Source: Epiperipatus broadwayi
Taxonomy: Eukaryota > Onychophora > Udeonychophora > Euonychophora > Peripatidae
Reading direction: 5' to 3'
DNA length: 64,000 nucleotides
Assembly (NCBI GenBank): GCA_028023455.1
Contig: JAQFVV010000282.1
Coordinates: forward strand, 963,713 to 1,027,712
Position numbers and translations under genes: made by a program. Position 1 is the first letter of the stretch, and the number at the start of each line of letters is the position of its first letter. Of this stretch, positions 56,125 through 64,000 are shown piece after piece. The notes beneath the pieces are model-generated. The model was not told the DNA's origin and searched no databases. It worked only from the letters and a program-made list of their open reading frames with translations.

Positions 56125-56331
56125 TTTTCGACATATATATGTTCAAGTGTATCAGTGTTATGAGATAGTGTGGAGAGTGGTGGGTCGTGTGAAAGTCAGT
56201 GCTCATATACCCTATATATTACATATATAGACACAGGTATATAATAAGCCTGTGTTTCAGTTACTAAAAAGCTTAATTTTTTTTTTTGTTTGTTTTTTTA
56301 TTTCTTTTTGGAATTAAAAGTGACTTTCTTA

Positions 56332-56413
56332 AGTGTTGGTGGCCTAGTGGTTAGCATAACTGCCTTCCAATCAGCTGGTCCGGGTTTGCTTCCCATTTGA
56401 CACATAAAAAAAA
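56332..56413 (+). mobile_element. tRNA-Gly(UCC)-derived SINE
   Basis: 'GTGTTGGTGGCCTAGTGG' (A box), 'CTGCCTTCCAATCAG' (UCC anticodon loop), 'CCGGGTTTGCTTCCC' (B box) and a poly-A tail. Flanking sequences AAAAGTGACTTTCTT and AAAAGTGCCTTATTG are an imperfect target-site duplication. Confidence 0.88.
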
Positions 56414-57439
56414 GTGCCTTATTGGTTCTTTGTGAGTCATTTCTGCTTTTAACAATGATACTGTTAGTGTACTGTAAAAGTAAAAAAAGAAGTCCATATT
56501 ATATGTAAGGGGAGGGGGTGTAATTATTTTTAAAAACCAAGCTTTTTAAAAACAAAATTAGACACCTAACAAAAGAAAAATATAATATACTGTATGCTGG
56601 CGTAAAAGTAATATGATAACAATACATTAGATTACCACACAATACAAATTGCATAAAAAAAAACATAATTAAATCCACACATATACGTACATACACAAAC
56701 CCAGCTTCCAAACTAATAATTTCATTTTATTTAAATAAAACTAAATGCATTTAATTTATCTTAAACGGAATTTTGGTATAGGAGAGTAGGTCTTACATAT
56801 CGAAATTTGCATTTAAAAAATATCTGTAGGAGTAAAATAATACTTTCCAAACTATTGACGGGAAAAATTATTATCTAATAAGAACGATCACCCTCAAGCA
56901 TTCAGAGAAGGAATAAAATGAGTCACTTTCTTTGTACAAATTGCGGGTTAAGTAGAATATCTTCTTAAAGATTACATTTAGAAAGTATTCTTTCATGAAG
57001 AATCTGAAATTCACTGAAATAGCAACTATTTTGATTATCTTATCTTCATTATACAAAGTAGTTTAAAACTATTGGCGGAAAAACTACGTTATAATCTAGT
57101 AAGTATAATCAAAGTGGTATATTTAGAGAAAAGAATAATGTGGACATTTTGCCACAACCTTGATCAATCCTATCCTTTTAGTTATAATCCACCTTACACT
57201 ATCGGATGATTGATAGTTAGCAAGAACACAATCGGGTAATTATCATTTTATTTTTTTATTTTAACCAAAGCAATTTCACAATTTTTTTTCAGCAAATGGA
57301 GAAGATAAGAAAAATCTTTAATACCATACTTTTCATAGATGAGTGAATGAAAAACAACTACCTTAGTACTTTCAGTTTTACTACCATCATAGTCATTAGT
57401 CCTCTTCCTTTACAATTCATGTCAATTATCTTACTAAGA
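56414..57439. other. AT-rich stretch, no gene seen
   Basis: An internal direct similarity is present: 'AAACTATTGACGGGAAAAA' at 56850 and 'AAACTATTGGCGGAAAAAC' at 57066, followed by related sequence. No exon was recognised. Confidence 0.5.
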
Positions 57440-57740
57440 GTTTATATCTACAAGTGCTTCTTAATCAGAAGATAATCAACCTTTGACATGTGAATCATGT
57501 TACTAAGTCACCAATGTTATAGTGAGTATGCAGGATAATCTCAAACCCAAACGCAAGATATTTTTATATAACTGCATTTAGGTACAAAAACAAAATGGCT
57601 GTTCTTATCTTTTAAAAGTCCCTATCTAGCATTTGGGTTTGAGAGTATTGTGCATACTCACCATAACATTAGTAAGTTAATAACATAATTAAACAATGCA
57701 TGTCAAAGGCTGATTTATCTTCTGATTAAAAAATTACTAA
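57440..57740. repeat. Family 5 (F5) palindrome, copy 1
   Basis: The arms are inverted: 'CACCAATGTTATAGTGAGTA' against 'TACTCACCATAACATTAG', and 'TCTCAAACCCAAACGC' against 'GCATTTGGGTTTGAGA'. The inner block 'TGCATTTAGGTACAAAAACA' is shared with 58340. No hammerhead core was seen. Confidence 0.8.
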
Positions 57741-58069
57741 TGAAAACTGTGCTTGTAAATTATGTTATCAAATTAATCCATGGGTCCTATAACTAGCTCA
57801 ATGTTGATGACTAATGGAAAGAATTGACACTAACATTATAAAGAAATAAAATAATTTTAAACAATTCAATCCTCACGATTACAATCTCAAAGTGGAGATA
57901 TGCTTTTAATGAGATTGTGAATTAAAAAACCCTTGTCAAATTTAAATATGTTGTTACAATTTGTTTTTATGTTATTCCAAACCCGGATGATATAAAACAA
58001 TATTTAATTTGTAATGATCAATGAATTTTACTAGTATAGTGTGAGCTTGTAATTTTATTTAGAAGGTAA

Positions 58070-58470
58070 TAATCCTTCCTCACTTGAGTTATACTATAAA
58101 TCAGTGATGTTAAATAAGAGGATATTCTTGTTCCAGTCACAAGACAAAGACTTTGAAAAAATAAGAAAGACCATCTTATTTTCAAACTTAAATGCACTTA
58201 TATAGGCCAATCTTAAGTGCCTTGGAATGAGAGCATAAATATATATTAAATCATTCACTGTGTATTCATTTCTTTTAATGATTTAATACCTGTTCATTCT
58301 CTCATTCCAAGACATTTAAAATTGGTCTATGTAAGTGCATTTAGGTTTGAAAACAAGATGGTCATTTTTATTTTCTCAAAGTCTTTATCTTGTGGCTGGA
58401 ACGAGAGTATCCTCATATTTAATATTGCTGATTTATAGTGCAGGGCAAGTAAGAAAGGATTATTAACTTT
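58070..58470. repeat. Family 5 (F5) palindrome, copy 2
   Basis: A long imperfect palindrome centred near 58255: 'AAATAAGAGGATATTCTTGTTCCAG' at the left matches 'CTGGAACGAGAGTATCCTC' at the right, and 'CAAACTTAAATGCACTTATATAGG' is mirrored by 'CTATGTAAGTGCATTTAGG'. Related to 57440-57740 and loosely to repeat U2. No coding sequence is present. Confidence 0.85.
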
Positions 58471-59114
58471 TAAATAAAATATAATTTGAATAAAATGGTA
58501 TAGTGCCTATATAATTAGAGAAAAACTCATCTTTTAAAGGTTATACCTCCAGAAGGGTCCAAAGATTCCTGACATATTTTTTGTTTTAAAGTCACAGGGC
58601 AAAAATTCATGGACATTTTTTTCCATTAAGTGCAGTGCAGAAAATGATGTTTCTTAAATATTTTCTTCTTGATATCACAAATAACTCTTTTAAATGGGTT
58701 AGAGATATATATAGTATATGCTTTAAATAAATGCAGATGAAGTTTTTTTTTTATAAATGGCTGTCAAAGAAATGTGAAATGACTCTTTTTACAAACACTT
58801 TATTAAAATTCAGTAAGTAATTATTAAAAATGAAGACTTTTAACAATGATTACTGAGATTCAAAAAAGCCACTTTGAGTAACTTTTCAAAACAGCTATGT
58901 CTTGAAACAACAGCGTAAATGCACTTCTGTAATATGAATGAATTTTGCTTTTAAAGAAAAGCTTCAATAAAAAATCTTCAATCTCAGAAAGTTTTAATTA
59001 AATTCAAATATTTTGCAAATATTGCTAACACAAAAAAATCAAAATATTATTTATAAATGTTTTTAATGATATTTTCAAGTGTGAATAAAGAATTTGTAAT
59101 TAATGTTTTCACTT
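58471..59114. other. AT-rich stretch, no gene seen
   Basis: No exon, RNA gene or repeat family was recognised. Confidence 0.5.
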
Positions 59115-59217
59115 ATAATAATACATGTAATATATAGAGGGTTTGAACTCAGACTTTCCCACAACCATCAATGCTATCTCATACTGTTGATACACTTGAT
59201 CACAAACATGTCGAAAA

Positions 59218-59282
59218 GATAAATAATCACCAATATACCTATTTCGTGCTAAACTATCACTCGTCAGATGGTCCAGATTATC
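59218..59282 (-). ncRNA. F1 hammerhead, inverse copy
   Basis: Core CUGACGA (allowed at position 7), GAAA present, but stem II reads GUGAU against AGCAC and stem III AUAGGUAU has one change. It is probably weak or inactive. Confidence 0.6.
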
Positions 59283-59709
59283 ATCTCCACACATATATAC
59301 AATCAAAGTTCAGCTTATATTAAGATAGCCAATCTTCATACTTTAATGGACAGGCTTCAAACTACTTCACCTCACACCTCTTCAGCCATCCATTTCATTG
59401 AAAATCTGATGATGAAATGCTCAAAGCCCACCTTGGTGCCAACCTTCTCATCCAACCCATGTTGACCAGAAGTCAATCTGATCCCCTCATGTACAAGACA
59501 TAATCCATTTACATACATATATGAGGGATGAGCAGGCCTTAAAGCATTATATTTTGAAATATGATTTTTCCCCCTACAGTACAGGCTTTATTATACCTGC
59601 ACATCTATATGTAATATATAGGGGGTTTGAACTCATGACTTTCCCACAACCCTCAATCATCCATGCTATCTCATACCACTGATACACTTGATTACACCCA
59701 TTTCGAAAA

Positions 59710-59774
59710 GATAAATAATCACCAATATATGTATTTCATGCTAAACCAGCACTTATCAATTGGTCCAGATTATC
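59710..59774 (-). ncRNA. F1 hammerhead, inverse copy with core change
   Basis: The core is UUGAUAA where CUGAUGA is expected, with GAAA kept and AUACAUAU at stem III. Stem I is intact. Inactive by consensus. Confidence 0.6.
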
Positions 59775-60002
59775 ATCTCCACACATATATATAATCAATG
59801 CTCAGCTTATATTTAGATAGCCAATCTTCATGAGGGGTCAGATTGACTTCTGGCCAACATGGGTTAGATGAGAAGGTTGGCACCAAGGTGGGCTTTGGTT
59901 GGCTGAAGAGTTGTGAGGTGAAGTAGTTTGAAGCCTGTCCATTAAAGTATGAAGATTGGCTATCTTAATATAAGCTGAGCTTTGATTGTATATATGTGTG
60001 AT

Positions 60003-60067
60003 GATAATATGGACCGACTGATGAGTTCTGGTTTAGCACGAAATACGTATATTGGTGATTATTTATC
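60003..60067 (+). ncRNA. Type I hammerhead, F1, first tandem unit
   Basis: CUGAUGA and GAAA are intact, AUACGUAU and A follow, and cleavage is expected after A60051. Stem II has one U-C mismatch (GUUCU/AGCAC). Inner stem I CCGA/UUGG includes a G-U pair. Lies exactly 312 bp before the next copy. Confidence 0.78.
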
Positions 60068-60314
60068 TTTTCAACATGTGTGTGATCAAGTGTATCAGCA
60101 GTATGAGATAACATGAACTTATATTTAGATAGCCAATCTTCATGAGGGGTCAGATTGACTTCTGGCCAACATGGGTTAGATGAGAAGGTTGGCACCAAGG
60201 TGGGCTTTGGATGGCTGAAGAGTTGTGAGGTGAAGTAGTTTGAAGCCTGTCCATTAAAGTATGAAGATTGGCTATCTTAATATAAGCTGAGCTTTGATTG
60301 TATATATGTGTGAT

Positions 60315-60379
60315 GATAATATGGACCGACTGATGAGTGCTGGTTTAGCACGAAATACGTATATTGGTGATTATTTATC
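60315..60379 (+). ncRNA. Type I hammerhead, F1, best-preserved copy
   Basis: CUGAUGA (60330-60336), perfect 5-bp stem II GUGCU/AGCAC around loop GGUUU, GAAA (60352-60355), self-complementary AUACGUAU and A17, with cleavage after A60363. Stem I pairs CCGA with UUGG and AUAAU with AUUAU across a UGGA/U internal loop. Such loops in type I hammerheads can contact loop II. Every conserved core residue is present. Confidence 0.85.
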
Positions 60380-60510
60380 TTTTCAACATGTGTGTGATCA
60401 AGTGTATCAGCAGTATGAGATAACATGAATGGTTGAGGGTCGAGGGAAGTCTGAGTTCAAACCCCTATATATTACATATACATGTGCAGGTATGAAAAAG
60501 CCTATACTGT

Positions 60511-60984
60511 AGGAAAAAAAATTCAACTTTCCAAAATAATACATATGCATCAGATTATAAAAGTCTGCTCTATAATGGATTATGACCACTGCCTCATGCT
60601 AAACTAATAGAAAATGGGCGCATTAGTAGTACAATAATATATATTTAATAACTAATTAGATCTTCCAGATGTGCCATGCACTTTTCCACTATATATAAAT
60701 TTCACCTAAATTTATCACATCAGGAGTGTTGAAGACTTGAAATACCTAAACAGCAAAAAAAAAAAAAACATCAAAGTCTTCTATTTACATAACTTAATTA
60801 CTATCAGGTTTGATTTTGAACCTCAAATGTTTTTCCCATCACTTTATAGAGTATTCTATTCATCAATTCATTAATATATAATATTTCATAATTTATGGAG
60901 ATAACATTAAAACATCCAGTGGATCAGAAATATGATAGTATAAGGAAAATATATAATTGAGTAGTGCGCATAATAAATATCTAT
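60511..60984. other. AT-rich stretch, no gene seen
   Basis: No exon or repeat family was recognised. A poly-A tract lies at 60754-60768. Confidence 0.5.
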
Positions 60985-61134
60985 AATCATCACATGATCA
61001 CATTTCCTATACTAGCACATTAATTGTTGATAAACAGAGCAAAACTCTCCATACAGTATTGCCACCTGTGCTAAACAGAGTAATCAATGGATGCCAGAAG
61101 GCTTGTGCATAAAATCCCTATCTAATGCCTACTC

Positions 61135-61193
61135 ATCCAATATCCCCAGACTAGTTTCTGGCTTGTGGCCTTCATCAGTGAGGAGCTTTGGAT
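61135..61193 (-). ncRNA. Type I hammerhead, F2, inverse copy
   Basis: On the minus strand: CUGAUGA, stem II GGC/GCC around CACAA, GAAA, ACUAGU, C, inner stem I UCCUCA/UGGGGA and outer AUCCAA/UUGGAU. All parts match the F2 consensus. Confidence 0.75.
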
Positions 61194-61254
61194 CTGAGAG
61201 CACTGCATCTAGATCTTAGGATCTAATGCAACCCTCTAGATGCAGTGCTCTCAG

Positions 61255-61313
61255 ATCCAAAGCTCCTCACTGACGAAGGCCACAAGCCAGAAACTAGTCT
61301 GGGGATATTGGAT
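61255..61313 (+). ncRNA. Type I hammerhead, F2, first tandem unit
   Basis: Outer stem I AUCCAA (61255-61260) pairs with UUGGAU (61308-61313); inner UCCUCA (61264-61269) pairs with UGGGGA (61300-61305). The core CUGACGA is at 61270-61276, GAAA at 61290-61293, with ACUAGU and C, cleavage after C61299. The A-A mismatch at stem II is as in other F2 copies. Confidence 0.8.
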
Positions 61314-61710
61314 GAGTAGGCATTAGATAGGGATTTTATGCACAAGCCTTCTGGCATCCATTGATTACTCTGTTTAGCACAGGTGGCAATACTGTATGGA
61401 GAGTTTTGCTCTGTTTATCAACAATTAATGTGCTAGTATAGGAAATGTGATCATGTGATGCTTAATGGTTTAACACCAATCCTGCCTAATAGGATAGTGG
61501 TGGCTATGGTTGTAAAAGAGCCAAAGACACCAAAATGTATGGGTGCTGAACTGAGTTCAGACCCATATGACTATTTGAGCTATTGAGCTTAGATTGAAAA
61601 TATTTTTTGTGTTTTCAATTTCATTCTCATAGTTTAGTAGTTAAGCTGAGATAAAAGGTGGTTGCTAGAGGGTTGCATTAGATCCTAAGATCTAGATGCA
61701 GTGCTCTCAG

Positions 61711-61769
61711 ATCCAAAGCTCCTCACTGACGAAGGCCACAAGCCAGAAACTAGTCTGGGGATATTGGAT
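61711..61769 (+). ncRNA. Type I hammerhead, F2, second tandem unit
   Basis: Identical in layout to 61255-61313, with cleavage expected after C61755. Cleavage at both sites of a transcript would release a 456-nt RNA. Confidence 0.8.
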
Positions 61770-61880
61770 GAGTAGGCATTAGATAGGGATTTTATGCACA
61801 AGCCTTCTGGCATCCATTGATTACTCTGTTTAGCACAGGTGGCAATACTGTATGGAGAGTTTTGCTCTGTTTATCAAATA

Positions 61881-62883
61881 TCTATAATCCTAAACTATTT
61901 TTTTATAAAATAGTCTCGAACCAATCTCTCTCTGTATGCCTGTATTACACGTCATAAATCTAGACTCTTTGGATGGGTTTGAGATTTAAAATGATGTAAA
62001 CGTCCATATGGCAGTAACAGAATTTTCTATTTGGTCTTTTTTTTTTTTAATGTAAATTTAAAAATTAAAACACTATTATATAATGATTCGTATATTTCTC
62101 TCAACAATGAAATAAAACAACTTCATATTATATATGTTATAAAATCTAAAAAGCTAAAGAAATTCATATGCGTGCAAAAAAAATCCATGACAGTAAAGAG
62201 AAAAGTTAAACCTTTTATAATTTTTAAATACATTAGCACTTGCATAATAATTCTGATAATAAAAAAAAAAAGTTAAAAGAAAAAGAATAAATCTACTTTT
62301 TTTCCTCTTAGAAAAATAATATACTGTGATTTCTCTTCTAACAATACTAAATACAGTATATATAAATAATAATAGTGTAAAAGTACTGAAAACTCTCAGC
62401 GAGCTATATGTAAACCAATCGTCTATAAATGCAAATAAATATAGAATGTGCCTTCCAAAAATGAACCCATCTATACTTTAGCTTGGATCCTATATAATAT
62501 TTTCTATAGATGTATTTACATGCACAGTGTGATTTATATATACTAACATAATTTGAGGACAATATGCATCTATAGATGGTTAGTTTATATATACTTGCTG
62601 GGGTTTTCAGTACTTTCATATTATTACAGCTATATTTGAGCTATTTCAAAGTTATATTTATAATTTAATAATAACAATTAAACAATCTATAATTCAGGAG
62701 TTAATTAAGCTGTTTAAGCATCAAAAGGGGCAGCAATCTGCCACTTTATTAATGGCCCAAATTGTACAAAGCAATAAATATATCAAAATATAAAAGTGAA
62801 AAAAAAAACTAGAACAAATAACATGAACAATATTTTGAATTTAAATAACTTCTATTTTAATAAAATAATATATATATATATGT
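61881..62883. other. AT-rich stretch, no gene seen
   Basis: An imperfect inverted pair occurs near 62385 ('GTACTGAAAACTCTCAGCGAGC') and 62595 ('TGCTGGGGTTTTCAGTACTTTC'). The 81-codon ORF at 62031-62276 is lysine-rich and incidental. Confidence 0.5.
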
Positions 62884-63160
62884 ATGTTATTAAAAAGTGT
62901 TCAAAATAAGAAACAAAATTCTAAAGATAATAATTTATCAGCTTCCGTTTTTTATGACCATAATAAATCGTGTATACATGGTTTTGATTTCAATTATAAT
63001 AACGTAAAAATATTGCAAACTGAAAGAAATAATAATAAAAGAAAAATCAAGGAAGCTATGTTAATATATAAATACAAGCAAGACTTAATCAATAGGCAGG
63101 CAGCAAACATTAAGATCACGGAATTATGGAAAAGTTGACCTTTCAACGTATCAGTTGACA
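62884..63160 (+). pseudogene. Penelope GIY-YIG C-terminal fragment
   Basis: The 84-codon frame has 'FYDHNKSCIHGFDFNY', 'VKILQTERNNNKRKIKEAMLI' and 'DLINRQ'. These match the end of PLE nucleases: a histidine-containing H...H.F.....KIL..E.....R..KEA..I.......INR. The catalytic GIY-YIG half upstream is missing. The frame stops at 63136. The left boundary lies at a TA repeat (62860-62880). Confidence 0.75.
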
Positions 63161-63617
63161 AAGACTATGTTGAAAGCGCTCCTAAGTGATGTTTATATTT
63201 TTTGTTCTTTTTAAATAATTTTAATTACTGTATTTTCTAATATTTATTTATAAGTTTACATACACCTGGATTGTGTTTTATGCGGTAGATAGGTTCATCA
63301 GAAAACACGCACAAAAATAAACTTAACTTACCTTGAAAAATGGGGGATAGGTTCTGTAATTTTCAGAATTCGCATAAAAGCAAAACAACAAGGAAAAATT
63401 ACTTTAAAATTTGCATTAAAAAAATAAGGAAATAAAGTATGACTAATAAAAAATTTCAAATATTTGAAAAAAATTAATACAAGACAATTTTTTTTTTACT
63501 TTTTTTATTAACTACAGTATTTAATTTTACATTTTTTCATACATATTTTAATCATTACTGCTATTTGACAATATTCGTGACATGATGTACAACTAGCACC
63601 ATTTTTGGTCTTGTGCT
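63161..63617. other. AT-rich stretch, no gene seen
   Basis: Probably the 3' remains of the PLE fragment, then simple AT-rich DNA. No exon was recognised. Confidence 0.45.
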
Positions 63618-64000
63618 GTGTTAATGATTTTCTGTTTCTATATTAAAAAAAATGAGATCACAATCAAAACAAAAAGATATACATTATCATTAGAAAGATT
63701 AATTTCAGTTTATAAAATCAATAAAATCTTCGTTATTATTTATTTTAAAAATCTAAAAAAATATTTATTTCTGTTAATATCTAACAAAATACGTTTTAAA
63801 AGTTTAAAATTTTTGCAAATTTATTGCGATATTTTTATATGTACATATAAATTTATTATTATTATTTACTCATTAGTATAAGTAGGTTATTTACATAGAA
63901 GCTAAGATTCTAAATACAGCTTCAGGCCATATTCACATTAGCTGCTAATATAACGTTATATTTTTGAGAAAAAAAAAGTATTTCAAATCAAAATTAGTCA
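63618..64000 (+). repeat. Dispersed repeat U1, copy 2 (runs off the window)
   Basis: Collinear with 22770-23265 in the same orientation; see shared blocks there. An 87-codon ORF in it is AT-driven and is not matched by an open frame in copy 1. Confidence 0.8.

Larger units (their letters stand above)
55672..56275. repeat. Family 1 (F1) hammerhead repeat, fold-back pair right of RTE
   Basis: The left arm (55672-55950) is inverse and the right arm (55955-56275) forward, with 'CGTCCATCCAATTGAAAA' and 'CGATGGACGGTTGAAGAG' at the centre. The outer ends read 'TATATAGGGTATATGAGCAC' and 'GTGCTCATATACCCTATATA'-type complements. One inverse and one forward hammerhead are present. Confidence 0.9.
59115..60510. 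repeat. Family 1 (F1) hammerhead array
   Basis: Two inverse units (59115-59570 and 59590-59830) are followed by two forward units in direct tandem (59816-60127 and 60128-60428), period 312 bp. The outer ends are 'ATATATAGGGGGTTTGAACTC'-type blocks and 'CCTACAGTACAGGCTT' against 'AAGCCTATACTGTAGG'. Four hammerheads lie within it. The two forward units are nearly identical. Confidence 0.92.
60985..61880. repeat. Family 2 (F2) hammerhead array with tandem units
   Basis: An inverse half (60985-61235) is followed by two forward units whose hammerheads are 456 bp apart (61255 and 61711). The forward units share an almost identical segment of about 185 bp, 61237-61420 and 61693-61877, from 'TAGATGCAGTGCTCTCAG' to 'TTTTGCTCTGTTTATCAA'. 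The intervening part holds 'CACCAATCCTGCCTAATAGG' and 'TGGGTGCTGAACTGAGTTC'. Three hammerheads are present. Confidence 0.93.

Overview
The window is A+T-rich eukaryotic DNA (roughly 70% A+T by eye) made almost entirely of mobile-element remains. Spliced exons, a tRNA-derived SINE with target-site duplications, RTE/BovB-type LINEs, Penelope-like elements and a Ty3/gypsy relic point to an animal, most likely an invertebrate. I cannot name the species. There is no bacterial gene organisation, rRNA gene, CRISPR array or intact host gene.

Host coding sequence seen: one convincing internal exon (50386-50523, minus) of a D-serine dehydratase-like fold-type III PLP enzyme; one good but unidentified exon (37775-37983, minus); and one possible first coding exon (27709-27783, plus). 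Everything between them reads as intron or intergenic DNA.

Mobile elements: a nearly complete but frameshifted RTE-class LINE (about 52400-55668) with several 3'- or EN-only relatives (4027-4205, 31690-32290, 41120-41575, 41880-42170, 42395-43460); a Penelope-like element with inverted pseudo-LTRs (5848-8075) and three further PLE fragments (32940-33235, 47030-47760, 62884-63160); a decayed Ty3/gypsy element (38560-41080); a fragment of a third LINE type (51388-51642); three hAT-like MITEs; and seven copies of a SINE derived from tRNA-Gly(UCC), one nested in an RTE copy with a clear duplication.

The most interesting content is a set of dispersed, mostly palindromic repeats that carry hammerhead ribozyme (HHR) motifs. 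At least two families have a complete type I core with stems that can be paired by hand. Family 1 (F1) has AUA cleavage and a tandem period of 312 bp at 59816-60428. Family 2 (F2) has GUC cleavage and a tandem period of 456 bp at 61237-61877. Two further families (F3, F4) have HHR-like cores with lesions or incomplete stems. Their stem III segments are self-complementary and loopless (AUACGUAU, ACUAGU, ACCAUGGU), as in dimeric HHRs of animal repeats. One F1 copy follows directly after a Penelope GIY-YIG remnant. The layout matches HHR-bearing Penelope elements and small non-autonomous 'retrozymes', and the head-to-tail copies would release 312-nt and 456-nt RNAs if transcribed.

Layout: 1-5.8 kb, sparse repeats; 5.8-8.1 kb, PLE; 8.7-20.5 kb, SINEs, hAT MITEs and F2/F4 repeats; 20.5-31.7 kb, mostly empty AT-rich DNA with a TTAGGG-like array and an F3 palindrome; 31.7-34.6 kb, RTE and PLE fragments plus F1; 35.6-38 kb, GC-richer patches and an exon; 38.5-43.5 kb, gypsy and RTE relics; 44.5-50.5 kb, MITE, F3, PLE, F2 and the D-serine dehydratase exon; 51.4-60.5 kb, RTE set among F1 repeats; 61-62 kb, F2 tandem; then a PLE tail and a long dispersed repeat to the end.
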